This document shows, one piece after another, positions 46,336 to 58,390 of a DNA stretch of 64,000 nucleotides. Made by a program: the position numbers and the translations under genes. Below the pieces are notes generated by a model that saw nothing but the letters and a program-made list of their open reading frames with translations, ran no database searches and was not told the DNA's origin. Position 1 is the stretch's first letter. Every line of letters begins with the position of its first letter. Origin of the DNA: Marchantia polymorpha subsp. ruderalis (lineage: Eukaryota; Streptophyta; Marchantiopsida; Marchantiales; Marchantiaceae); the NCBI GenBank assembly GCA_037833965.1, contig AP031352.1, positions 16,596,501 through 16,660,500 on the forward strand. Direction: 5' to 3'.

Positions 46336-49300
46336 ACTTGATCTTCACATGTTATGAATTGCAGATATGCGACTAGCAAAGAGGCGACATAGCACTTGAC
46401 CTACTGATTCGCGCACCCGTGAAGATGTATAGCATGTAGTTGTAGATAAGGCTAACTGTGGGTCAGAGGTACCTGACCGCCAGCTAGGAGGGCGAGTTGT
46501 GATATCTTTGTGTGTGTACGCTCTTGTTTCTTATGTGTGTGTGAGTATAGTATGTCAACGATGTAGAGTGTATGTCCATGCCTATTTGCACAACACATGT
46601 AAAATCAATATTTGTGTGGAAACTAGTTTACGAGGTATACGAGGAATCTATAAATAATTTAAGAATAGCAAGTGAGAATTTTATATATGGTGTTTGTAGA
46701 TATTACACATCAAAAAGTAATTGAGAAACTATCATACATCTTCCATTTGTGACAAATGCAGCGATAAGTAGATAAGTGTGCATAAAGCTTCTGCTCCTAG
46801 ATTTGAAGTTCTATGAAGCTATGCATGTAAATTTTGACATGTTCATGGGCGAGTATATTAAACTTTATCATTCTTTGAGAATACGTACATAACTTCTTCT
46901 TTTTTATATTGTATAGCTTACTTAAGTAATGTTTTTCCATAGATATCTAGTGCTCACTTGCAAGAAATATTCAGCTAAGGGTAATCTCATTGAATGATCA
47001 TAGTGGCATCAAATGGGCACTAATCTACAATGACTATTGATGGAGTTATTTTACATATTTTACATGTAGTAAAAATTTTTTCTCATCACTATAATTCCGA
47101 GATTGTAGGTTAATGTTTGTTGTATCCTTTTTATTGTTTGTTATAGCCTTACAATCAAAACTATTGTAATTTTTTTAAAATCATTAAATTTTTCAAAATA
47201 TACCAATCCTAAATACTTCAAATTTTACTAAATCTTAATACTGAAAAACACATGTGTACAATACCAGGGTCATATTTTTTGGATAATATGACCCTGAAAA
47301 TAAAAATGGTGTGACAACAAAAAATAAATTAAATTTGTTTTGAAAATGTAAGCTTTCAAAAAAATTTGAGATTTTCTAAAAAATATTATAAATAAATTTG
47401 AGGTAAGTTCATCAATCCTTCATAAATTGATTGAAATCTTTCACAAAGTCAATTTGAACGCCGTTTTGCAAACCTGGAAACCTCTAAACCAACATTTGCA
47501 TTACTATCTTTCGATGTGTTTTTTAATGTGATACCAAATGTTCAGAAATTGAAAAATCATCCATCTGCCGTTAAACAGTTTGACAGCATTCAAAGGCTTG
47601 ATGACAATTTTTAATAATGCAAGACATGTTTCTGGAGCTTTACTTTTTCTAATTTTCGACTTTAAAGTTTGAACAATATTACTTCAAGCATTCGATAATA
47701 TCTTAAACTGTAGTCAATTCCACAGAACACACTACACAATATGTGATTTACATTTTCGATTTACGCCAAAGATTATGTTCCATATATCTTTCTCTTTTTG
47801 AAAACTTGCGTAATTCATTTTTTGGAAATGATGAAAACCTTAACAATCCTGGTGTAAGGAAAAAATCCTCAAATGTTAGATAATGTCAGAATATGCATTC
47901 TCAGCCTGACCGTTGCCCATGTATTCAAAGCACTTTATTCGACTTAACGGAAGTATCTCACAAAGTTACCAGCTTGTTCGATTGGTCTATAAGCTCTAAA
48001 ACATCCGTAGCACTGCATCTACAACCCGAAGATTATCGTTAGAGCGTAAGCATTGAACTTCCACCGTCCATAATTTTGGTGAAATAACTCTGGAACCATC
48101 TTATCAACCACGATTGTTCTGATTCCGGCTATTAATATTCCGGATGGCTACTCACTTCTATCATTAGAATTATGTTTGGAAGCACGGAGATTTAGCATTG
48201 AGAAAAATAAGACCAATAGTCAAATCATTCGCAGACAGAGAGGGTATTTTGTTAAAACACTGTACATCGTAACAAGCTGAAGAAGGGCAGGTACACTGGT
48301 GACGATGCTAGTAATGACGTGAGAATCACAGGCGAACACGAGCGATGAGGTTACAAATAATAAGGTACCATCTTCAAACGAGTTTAGGCTCTACATTGAA
48401 AGAAAAGCGGTGATTTTGTCTCCGATGAACAGCCTGAAGTGTCAGCTGAATCACTGCAAAGGGACTGAACGAACGATTGGTGCTCCAACTCCTCAGTTCC
48501 AGCTCAAGTGGTACTAGAGCCCTGAAACACTTGAAAACTACAAAAATTCTCCCTTTGCTTGCGTAACTTGTAAGCATGTAATTTCACCGGAAAAATTACA
48601 GAACAATTGATAAAAAATTTAACTTCAGATCAAACTCGGAATATGCTTCAGTTTGAAGGCCTCATAAACGTTTCACGGTAACATTACTTAGTAAGTCCTG
48701 TAGGGACGTTGGGCGCGGATGTATGGGCTATCAGTGTCTCCCAGAGTTAAGGGTGACAGAACAGTGAAAGCCCTCAGCCAAAAGCTGTGCTGCCCCTCGG
48801 GTGATGATAACAGCAATTTGATGAGGTGCAAGTGACTTACTCCCTAGCTCGTTGATGATAAATTTGGAGTACAAGACCAGAACTCTACGCCTATGTTTCC
48901 TTGCCCAGTATTGAGAAGTAGACGTTCGGAAAGCGAGACCCACTTAAGGCTAGTGATGCGTTTGTGAACTTCACAATCCACTTGATCATAGATAACTTCC
49001 ATCTACTGCAAAACTAACAATCTTACATGGGCGTTACTTGTATCTAGGATTAAGGAAAATCATGGACGTATCAAGTGCACCTTAGGTAATGGAGTGGTGT
49101 ACTGCAAATCAATCCCTTATCAGTACGAGAAGAAGATTGTCCACACCTGTTATTGTGAATATTATTCAGGGCTTCAGTGGAAGGTATTATATATACAAGT
49201 CATGTACTGTCCAACTCAATCTACGGGGATACCAAGACTGGTAGAGAGGAATAATGCATTGTATAAATAATCGGACTTTAAGATCACCACCTTCGAGTTC

Positions 49301-49844
49301 TACTATCACCTTTCTAAACGGACTTCAACTTCAAATGAGACTCGAGTATGTGAACATAAGAAATCCCACCGACCGTGATCTCGAGGTGAGAGTCAATAAA
49401 TTAGATCAAACTTCAGGATCCGCCCCGATTAGGAGACCATGTAGCTTAAAAGGCTGCTCTCTTACAAGGACAAGCAGAGAGAAGGCCGAGCAGCACAAAC
49501 CTCTTGTGGGTCTCGAAGCTTCAACCTTGTAAATGGCGACGTTGTGTGTCTCTCAGCATGAGCTCCATCTTTAATCGGTCGTCGGATTTCGAGGAAGGGC
49601 GACCCTTTGTTCTGCATGTCTCTTGACCGACTGCAATAATCCTTCGCAGATTGGTGTGCAGTGGTGGTGTTCTGGAGCACGGCGCAGGGTTTGATCGATG
49701 AGGATGCAGATTCCTGTGCTGAACGAGATTCCGTTGATGGACTGACGTTCAACACAAAAATAAGACGAACTATGTCGGAGAGGACCGTATATTGCGCAGC
49801 TGATGATGGAAGTGTGATTCGTTAGTGAGAAACACGCAAGGAGT
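46336..49844. other. intergenic, no gene recognised
   Basis: AT-rich, especially 46.6-47.9 kb. The last few hundred bases before 49845 probably contain the 3' UTR of the GT92 gene. No other gene is supported. Confidence 0.45.
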
Positions 49845-51867
49845 CTAAATGATCGTCGGCAATTCTCCCACCGTTCGGAGCTCAAAGTCTCTCACTTGCG
49901 CGGCCAATGGCACCATCGTGTCGTCGAATTCATGCACCACATTATCCAGCCTGGTGGCATTGCGTATGGATGGGTCCACGAACTGCTCGCATACCTCCTG
50001 ACGGTGATTTATAGTGTTGTGGTAGTGATAGTAGTGCAATCTCCAGTCCTCGTACAACGTCGCGTTCTCCAACTTCAAGCCTTGTTCTGAATACATCAAA
50101 TCTTCCGATCGGTGTACCCCCGTCGACAACGCGTATCTCGCTTGTATGGCGAACTTCTTGTCCATAAATCCATTTGTCTCCGTGATCTGCGTGCGCCTGT
50201 ACGTCAACTTCTCCATCGCCCACAGGCTGTCAAACGAAAAACGCAACGAGCCAACAAATTACTCCAAACTTCCAACTTCGACCTCCAGGGAAGAAAACAG
50301 ATCAACAAAGTCCAACCTCAGCACTCTCCACAATACATTCGAAGAGATCAAATTTTCCCAAACAAATTTTCCCAAACATGACTTCAGCTTCAACACAACT
50401 GCCTCCTTTCTATCGCTGTTCATAATTTCTCGGCGACGCATGAAGAGGATGCGATGTGTTTACTGTGTTAGACTTCCTGTGCCTACTGTCGTGAAGGTGC
50501 ACCTGCCTGACAAGGCAGAGAAAAGGACATCGGGCTTACCTGGACATATTTCCATCTGAGCTGGAGGAAACGTTGCCGGCGCAGTGGTTGTGGGAGATGG
50601 GTTTCTGCGCGAAAACGACCTGCGTGGCTCTGCGGCCGAGAGTCCGGAGCTCCGTCATGACGGCGTCGAAGGTCATGTACCAGGGCACGTGGAGGAACTC
50701 GTCCACGTCGAAGAAGAAAGTCCAGTTGGCCAGAGCTTTGGCGCGGAAGAGGCAGTCGTTGACGACCAGGAACTGGTTGTAGTAGTAAGTGTCGTAGCGC
50801 ATCTGCTGCCGAATATTCATCACGGTCACTCGGCCCAGCTTGACCCAGGGCTCCAGAATCCGGCGCACCTCGTCGTGGATGCCGCCGGCGTCGTACAGGA
50901 TGAAATGCGACCGCGGCCCGAAGAGCATCGCGTGGTACGAAATCCACTCGCGCATCCGCTGAGGGCTGATCGAGCCGAACAGAGGCGACCCGCAGTACAG
51001 GTACTCGTACCGATACGGGGGCTGGAATGCAGCCCCGTCGACCTCGCCCGGCTGCTCCGTCAGCGCTTCGAATGCCACGTCCTCCAGCCCCGTGCTGTCC
51101 CAGCTCCCGTGCGTGGCCACCATGGCCAAGCGGCCTCCGCTTCCGTCGGCTCCCACGTCGGACGGGAATGTGCAGTTCACTACCACCACGGTGTACTGCT
51201 TCCCGTAGCCCCAGTCGGGCAAGTACTTGGTGGCATTGCCCGGGATTGTGATCGAGGCATCGGAGGATTCCCAGCTGCATTGGAATTCCGGATTGCCGTG
51301 GACGTGGAGGCCCTTCGGTCCGAGGCCCACCACGGCGAACGAGTTCCGGCCGCCTCTGTAAGCTCCGAACTGCACGAAGAGGAACGCGGCGCTGCCCAGC
51401 GGGACGAACTTCCTCGGCACGCCGTAGCTGGCCTCGTGCAATTTCTCCCATTCCTTTCCCTCGACGACTGCCGGTGTCTCCCACTCTCGGAGGATGTGCG
51501 GTTTTCCGGTGGAACGTGGATCTGGAGGGAATTCGGACTTTGTGCAGCAGTTGGATGGCCTCGAAATCGCCTGCTGCTGCTCAGCACGAGAAGTGCTGAG
51601 GCCGATGGTTGTCAGCATTTGCCTCAGGTGCTCTTGCTTTTCATGCTCCAGCTGAATGCTCCACTGCAGCTGCGCCTCGCAGTCGCAGTGGCTACTGGAG
51701 AGCTCGAAGGATCCTAGACCTTCGAAGGGATAATAGAGAGTGGTCACCACTATTGCAGCTACTGCCAAAACCGTGCACATTCCCATCAGCGCTCTCATTT
51801 CTAACCATCCAGCCTTCAGCTTACTCTGAGACCAGGATGGCCCAGGACCGAAACTGCCTTTACCCAT
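49845..51867 (-). CDS. GALS-like: GT92 family beta-1,4-galactan synthase-like glycosyltransferase
   Basis: Two exons: 50540-51867 and 49845-50226, with a 313-bp intron (donor CAG|GTAAGC, acceptor TTGACAG, phase 2). They encode about 569 residues. The family (DUF23/GT92; Arabidopsis GALS1 is about 500 residues) adds galactose to pectic beta-1,4-galactan in the Golgi. Residues 26-45 form a single membrane anchor, as expected for a type II Golgi enzyme. Family blocks follow in order: FGAYRGGRNSF, LPDWGYGKQYTVVVVNCTF, YLYCGSPLFG, RMREWISYHA, HFILYDAGG, YYYNQFLVVNDCLF and NWTFFFDVDEF, with the DXD metal site at about residues 387-389. Exon 2 supplies LWAMEKLTYRR, the KFAIQARYA block, TGVH and HYHNTI. 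The start is uncertain: an in-frame ATG at 51939 would add 24 residues. Upstream lie a (GA)n tract and a weak TATA-like motif at about 52090. The gene looks intact. Confidence 0.9.
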
Positions 51868-52010
51868 CTGCAGCGGCCAGCCCTCGCCTCCACTGCTGAT
51901 CAATCCGAGTCCCCGAATTCGTGAATTGTCGAGCTTCACTCCTCAGAAAGTCTTCTGTGTCCACGTCCACTCCGCTGTAACTCCATCGACCATAAATGCC
52001 GTCACAGATC

Positions 52011-52012
<2 letters not shown>

Positions 52013-52043
<31 letters not shown>
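52013..52043 (-). repeat. (GA)n microsatellite in the GT92 gene leader/promoter
   Basis: About 31 bases of CT repeat on the plus strand (GA on the coding strand), roughly 150 bases before the chosen ATG. GAGA tracts are common in plant 5' leaders and can bind BBR/BPC factors. That role here is inference. Confidence 0.85.
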
Positions 52044-52047
<4 letters not shown>

Positions 52048-52509
52048 TCGAGGTAGGATGCTTATCACTTCACAGCACTCCCGAGGCCATATAAATATAC
52101 CGCTAGGCAAAGCAACACGCAGATGAAATCCGAGAAGAACCGAGACCTTTCAGGTTCCAGTGGTGGCGGCAAGCAGTCTCGACCGCATGAGTTATAAGAG
52201 AATCAGTAGAAGCATGCAGCAGTTCCCAGAAGCAGCAAGGCACGACAAAGCTCTTTCTGCTAAGTCGGATGCGAATCTTTGTCGACCGTGGGTAGAGTGA
52301 AGACAAGTACCACGTCGAGCCTCCAAAGTCCAAAGTCCCGATCGGCCCAACAAATTCGCCACGTGATTATTGCCCAGCAGCGAGCAAGTCTCTCTCTCTC
52401 TGCACAAAGTTAAGAGTGGGGTTCTGCTACGCACTGGACTAAGACTACACTTGTACGTGGCTCATAAATTACACGTATGGAGGGGAGTATGGAGGAGAGC
52501 TAGATGTGG

Positions 52510-52839
52510 TCACCTGCCCCGACTTGCCCGGGCATCTAGGGGATCCAGGGCGCTAGATGTAGCGCCTGCCCTGATTGGCCCGGGCAACAGCTGAGTGTCG
52601 TAAAGGTCCACCACCAAACTCCCCTCACCCGTCAGGTAAGCAGACAAAACCCCGTCCCACATGTCCGGCGAATCCACCATTGAATCCATCACCAGTTCTC
52701 CCTGCGTCCTGCAGCCGCCGTGTGGGAAGCTGCAGCTGCCTCGGTCGCCATTGCAGTTGGTCCTTTGTGAATACAGCAGGAATAGTATGAAGCATCTGCA
52801 GCACCAGCTGACCCTTTCGCCTCCGATCACAGGCCTCAC
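52510..52839 (-). CDS. hypothetical Cys-rich frame, unrecognised
   Basis: A GC-rich 109-codon frame upstream of the GT92 gene on the same strand. It begins MRPVIGGERVSWCCRCFILF and contains a Cys-rich centre and the acidic phrase SPDMWDGVLSAYLTGEG. A GTGAGG donor-like site follows YLT. I recognise no family. It could be an exon of an unannotated gene or a chance frame in GC-rich DNA. Confidence 0.2.
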   Translation of the reverse strand: MRPVIGGERVSWCCRCFILFLLYSQRTNCNGDRGSCSFPHGGCRTQGELVMDSMVDSPDMWDGVLSAYLTGEGSLVVDLYDTQLLPGPIRAGATSSALDPLDARASRGR

Positions 52840-54573
52840 CAGCTCTGTCTGGATGGAGCCTGGAACTCAGCTATGTTTGTGAGCAGGCAACGACTTTCCG
52901 ACTACCAGCCTGGTTTGACTTAAACACTCGTCCTCAAGGTTTCATTCACCGTAGCCACCGCGATTCGAAAGAAAAGACCAGAGGCCAAGTCTGTCCCACC
53001 TGGTCGGCGTACAATTGTCCTCGTTTCGTCTCTAAATTTGTTTTCTCCGGAAATTCTGGCTTTCCCGCTAGGCCTAGTTCTTCTAATCATTGGCTTAGAA
53101 TCAATTGTTACACTTGTATTTGGGTGTGTAAAGCACAACAATTTCTCGCGGACTAGAGTGCTTGCTCGTTCTTCGTCGGAACTACGTGGTCAAAGGGGAC
53201 GATGTTCATCCTGTGAAACGCGCTTCGACGCTCCTTGTGACTTTCACACCGAATGTTCTTCATCGATCCCTCTTTCCAGTATGATGCTCAAAGATTATAA
53301 CCGACTGTTACTAGTATCGTCATCAAGAGAGAGGGTATGAGAAATACCCATATATGAGAAATTTGCCATTCCGAGGCTGACCAAATATGATCAAGGAAGG
53401 GCCATCACGAGTTGAGGGTATGAATATATTGCTGGACCAGAGCTATGGGAATGAGTTCCGATAGCAGTGACCACTTGAGTGACAGCACTTTCTGTCTGAT
53501 TTCAGAACGCAGTGGACTATAGCATGCAAACGCAATTGCATTTATTATGTCCTCGGTGCAGCGTTAGCATGTCGAGGCTTGACTTGCATTGATTTCATTA
53601 ATTTTTGTAATAAGGTACACGGGCTTTGTCTCTACTTCTGTACTAGAAGCATGCTTCGCTTGCTTACCACAGCTGGTTTCAAAGACAGAAGCGACCTTGA
53701 GTAAGACTTTCTGATGAAGAATCAGTAAGAGAACGTAACCTGGAATACGTCAAAATTCCAGCGATGACCCTACAACCATGTCGATGCCAGGATCTGATCG
53801 CATTTCTATATAGGCATGTAAATAAACAGTTTCCATAGCGGCAGAGATACCTATTGTCCTCCGCACTTTGCTGTGAATTCGGATGAGCTCTTCCAGACCT
53901 AGTAGGAACCAGATTCGGAGAAACGAAAACCAGGGAGGCATAGAATCGTCCAAGACCTATGGAAAGCCGTGGGCAAAAGTACTCAGCGGGGTCCAGCCAA
54001 GGATATTCTAGTCGCTGTATCATATATTACCAGTCATGATACAGTTCGGTTTATTCCTTGTGCGGCAGGATTGGGTATTCCTTATCCTTTTTATTGTCCA
54101 CTTGGCCGTCACTGCAAGCAAGGGGAGAATAAAACTGCTGACAAGTGGATACGGGGAAAAAAGAAGAAACGTTGGGAAGACGTTGTTCTTTCAATGCAAA
54201 CATCCTTACTACGTCAAATGATCATGCAAGCGGTAAATCAGTGCAAACATCGGATGAAATTTGTTATACATCTACTCCATAGATTAGACAAACAGTTTCG
54301 AAAGACTGTTATCTTGCTCGTAGATAATGTCTATTATATGCATCACTTTCACATAAAAATATTTCAAGGCATAACTTGTCATTAAGTGTCACAAATGTAC
54401 CACAATTATGTTTTCCAAACGTCCTCATTTATTTATACTACCAGTCATATCATTAAAGAATAAAATTTTACCCAAACATACTTGTGCTCCAAATTATACG
54501 TTCAATGTATCATTCACCAATATTTATCACTTAAAAAACTTTTAAATCTCCAACTTTGAAAATTTAAATGTTC

Positions 54574-54610
54574 CACCTAGAGGTCAAGCTCTAACCCTGA
54601 CCTCTAGGTG
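54574..54610. repeat. 13-bp perfect inverted repeat, 11-nt loop
   Basis: CACCTAGAGGTCA (54574-54586) and TGACCTCTAGGTG (54598-54610) are exact reverse complements around AGCTCTAACCC, in AT-rich DNA. Confidence 0.85.
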
Positions 54611-55805
54611 TCATGAAATTAACTAACCTTAACATCACCTCTATAGTAGTGCCCCATATGGTCTTTATTCCAAGTTCATCTCATGAGAACAAACATCTAT
54701 CTAAGCATGGGTGCCGGTACATATGTAAAGACATATTTCATTCAACATGGCATATCGTACAGGGGGCTCTTTAGTGGTACGTGATTTACTAAGTCCGTGG
54801 CCGTATAGGTACTTCAAATCAGCAACTATATAAATGGTAGACATATTAGCCACTATGACATGTTGCATTCTTCAGCAGGGACTAGATCATGCGAGACTCG
54901 CTTGGATTTACATCGACGGTAGTTAGAATCCTTCAGCATTTGAAGTTGCTATTTCGTTTTTTAAATTATATACACCAATAAAGACCACAGTCCAATCTCT
55001 GCATTCATAGTTCTTATGATTCAGAGGCGGAGAGGGAGAGAGAGTACGAGGAAGATCGGTAGGAAGCTCGATGGCAAATCACAAGCCGCCACGCCATGTG
55101 AGTGGCCGGAGGAATGTTCCCCGTTGTTTAGACCGTGGGAAGCATGCCCTGTCTGCTATTCTTAGGCGTCGAGTCGCATACATGGAAGTACAGCAAGATG
55201 GAATCGACAGCCGTGTAAGCTGAAATATCCGAGAACACACACCTGTGATGCAGTTGCTGAGGTCAGGTCGGGTGCATTTTGGCGTACCAGTCGAAAGACG
55301 ATTGGAAATTGCCTGGTGGAGTACGTTCAAGGTCAAGAAAAGCCAGACACTAAAGGCCTTTGATGCCAGGGCTGTCTCTGAGTTTAGCGCTGGCTAAACT
55401 CATGGAAGTCTCCTGAATGGTGCATGCTGATTGCGTTGCCGGGCGACCATCCACATCTCATGAACTTACAGCAAGGCAAACGCTACACTGCAAGTTAATG
55501 AGAATTGGAAGTAAGAACTTCTTTTGGATAAAAGTTGGGTTGAATCGCTTACAAAGCACAGATCGCAGGTATAGATCTTGTGAACGCGTGTTCAGAGTAG
55601 TAGATGAAAGTGCCAACAAAGGACTTACATGGCAATTTCCTGGTGGGTGGAGATGAAGTAGTTGAGGCTTTCCTGCTCTCTTGCTTCTGCAAAACGAGAA
55701 GGAAGGCCCCACCAAAGAGATCAATTCTGGTGAGGCTAATATGGATCGTTCACGGTCCCCTCTCTTAACAGTTTCCTCCATTTCGTCTCTTCTTACGAAC
55801 CGATG

Positions 55806-55838
55806 CCTTCCTTCCTTCCTTCCTTCCTTCCCTCCCTC
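55806..55838 (+). repeat. (CCTT)n microsatellite
   Basis: CCTT tetranucleotide run, about 33 bases, turning into CCCT units at its end. Confidence 0.9.
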
Positions 55839-56371
55839 CATTGAATAGCTTGAAAGTTAAGTCTCGATGTTTATCCTCGATTCCTGATTGTCTAATACTC
55901 GTTCTAGAGACGGGACTTTATCTTGTTCCTCTCGCTCCTCGAGGTTCAGCCGTGTTTGCGTGGAATTTCATTTACGTGGATTCCATGCCGAGGCTGGATT
56001 GAGAATTTCACAAGAATCTTTCTGTAAAATAGGGATTTCTCATTTCCAGACCAGGGAGGAATTGAGAAGTAGTTTACTTTGTACAGACGGAGCATTTGGC
56101 CTCGAATATGTGAGGAATGTCATGGGCTGTCCACTCTTTGCAATCGTAGCTGTCGTCGAAGTTTTTCGCAACTGTGCGGAATTTGGTGACAAGTTTCGAA
56201 GGACGCACTTCTTGGAGGGCGACACGAGCAGTCGGGCACAAAGAGCGATCATGCACTCGCAAGCATGAGCGTTCAGCAAAGGAGGAGTTGTATGCAGAGG
56301 AAGAGGGCCTTTAAAAATCGGATCATTGTCCAACGACGAACATATGAAACAGGCACTGCGCATGCATGCCT

Positions 56372-56417
56372 ACGAAGAATCGTTCCTTGCATTGCCGTGC
56401 AAGGAACGATTCTTCGT
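56372..56417. repeat. perfect 20-bp hairpin with 6-nt loop
   Basis: ACGAAGAATCGTTCCTTGCA (56372-56391) is followed by TTGCCG and then the exact reverse complement (56398-56417). The hairpin lies within an otherwise featureless region. Its stem is as long as a small-RNA duplex, but perfect pairing and the short loop are not typical of a plant miRNA precursor. Confidence 0.9.
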
Positions 56418-58361
56418 GATATCGTAGCAGGTTCCAGATGTCGCAGGTTCGCTGACAGGTATTCCGCTTAAGGCTTCTCATGTCACTGCAGCAAGATGTC
56501 GTCAGATCGTATGCGAGAGGTCCTTGGCTTTTTCGCCTTCAGCCGATCATAGAATACCAGCATGTTTTTAACAATTTGACTTCAAGGCGCATCGGTTCCA
56601 GCAACACATTTTCAGATCTCTCTCTCTCACAAACAAATTTGCCCACGGCAGCAGAAGCATTACGACGAAGCTGCTATTTGTGGCATGTTTCGGTCTTCAG
56701 TATTTTCTTTGCCCTTTATAGCTTGGCCGCCCTAGGGCCAGAGCTTGTCAAGTTGCTCAGATAAATTGGCCTTCAGCTATAGTCGGGGCTAGAGTGATAA
56801 GAATTGCCGATGGATATTAAATAACAATTGTCTAAGTTGTCGACGTCTACTCTAGGAATCAGTGTTTTAGCTTCCGTGGTCACTTTCTGCTTTCAGGATA
56901 TGGCTACTTCGGGAGCGTAGATGACTGTCAACCTGAAACACGGATGTTAAAACTAAAGCAAAAATGAAAAACATGGCTCTCCACCTCCCGAGCTTCTCGT
57001 AAAACAAGGTTCAGTTGATGACAGTACTTCAATGACTCCTTAAAAAAAGATGTCCTTAAGTAACATATATACTACTAGTGGATCGCCTCATGGAAGAAAT
57101 ATATTCTGATCATATTCACTTTAGCCGATCCGAGATCATGTTGACAATAACTAGTACTGCTACCGCAGGTCGTCCAGGCTGTCGATGCTCACAGGATGCA
57201 TGACTCCTTAGTTGTTCATGCATCAACCACGAATGGACAGTTGCTGTAAATCCAAGACCAAAAATTCTGTATCGGATATTACTCGATCAGAAGCATGTTC
57301 TCAACAGGACATCTTGAAATCCCTTCGACAGACCGTATCGTCTTCTAACAGACCACCAACTATTAACGATCATTTTCCTCATGAGTTCGTGCCACATCCA
57401 GAATAGGTTTATCGACTTGACACTCATGAGAACCAGACTCGGACGACTGAGTGTTACTGAAGAAGCTTGACCTCTACCTTACGATGCTGTGTCGATCGGT
57501 GTTACATACGAGAAGTTGGAGGTGACTTCCAGGTCCTCCAATCTGGTGGCTCTTAAACACGATGAAAGCAGAATTCAATTTTCAGTTTTATTCGTTATCA
57601 CTCGAAAGGAGACGGCTCAGAAGTCAACAATTCCTCAGTGTACGATCGATCTTAAACTAGTCCGTTCAAATATTATGGACTGAGGCTGAGCTCGTTGGAC
57701 CGGTATATACACACCACCTTCCCCACCTCAACTGAATCCTGAAACTGACTAAACTACAGCGTGTACGGGAAAAGAAAAAGCCAGCTTTCCTGTTTCAAAG
57801 GCAGAGGATCCGAAGCAGAGAGGAAGAGGTCAAGAGATTCGTCATAGTTGAAGCGAGTGCTTCAGGTACGCTCACAGGTTTGATGGTCAGGTGCACTTAC
57901 GCACGAAGGAGTTCGAGAGTCTCCGCCTCCTCAAAATCGAAGACTTCTTGCGGAGTAAATTCTCAGTAGTGCTCTGCAGAAGTTTTCTTCTGGGTCTGTA
58001 ATATGCTCGCGTAGAAGGACGTGGCCTCACGCGGGAACCGAAAATGTGAGATGGGCCCACAAGTTTGACTGCGTCTGCATCTGTGCTGGGCTGCTTCGTT
58101 CCACCCTTGATGCATCCGTCTCCCAGTGATTATCACCCACTTTTCCCACGTTGGGGCCAACACTCCTTAGGCTCTTTGGTTCCCTGATACTTCTAATCAC
58201 GAACCCTGCAGTGGATACACACTCCGTGAGACCGAACATGTGAAGAGAAGGATTTTGTCAAGTAAAAAGAACGCTATCTCCTGTAAATGAATCAAACACG
58301 AGCCGGTGGAACGATATCTGTCCTTTCGAGCAAACAAATCTCACGGACAAACGGAATCTTA

Positions 58362-58390
58362 CAAATTCACCAAATTCCTTGGTGAATTTG
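58362..58390. repeat. 12-bp inverted repeat
   Basis: CAAATTCACCAA and TTGGTGAATTTG are separated by five bases. They are exact reverse complements. Confidence 0.75.

Noticed and set aside
50483-51717. Long open frames (333 codons -, 377 codons +) overlapping the GT92 exon
   Set aside because: Both are shadows of GC-rich coding sequence. Only the GT92 frame carries conserved family blocks and proper splice sites.
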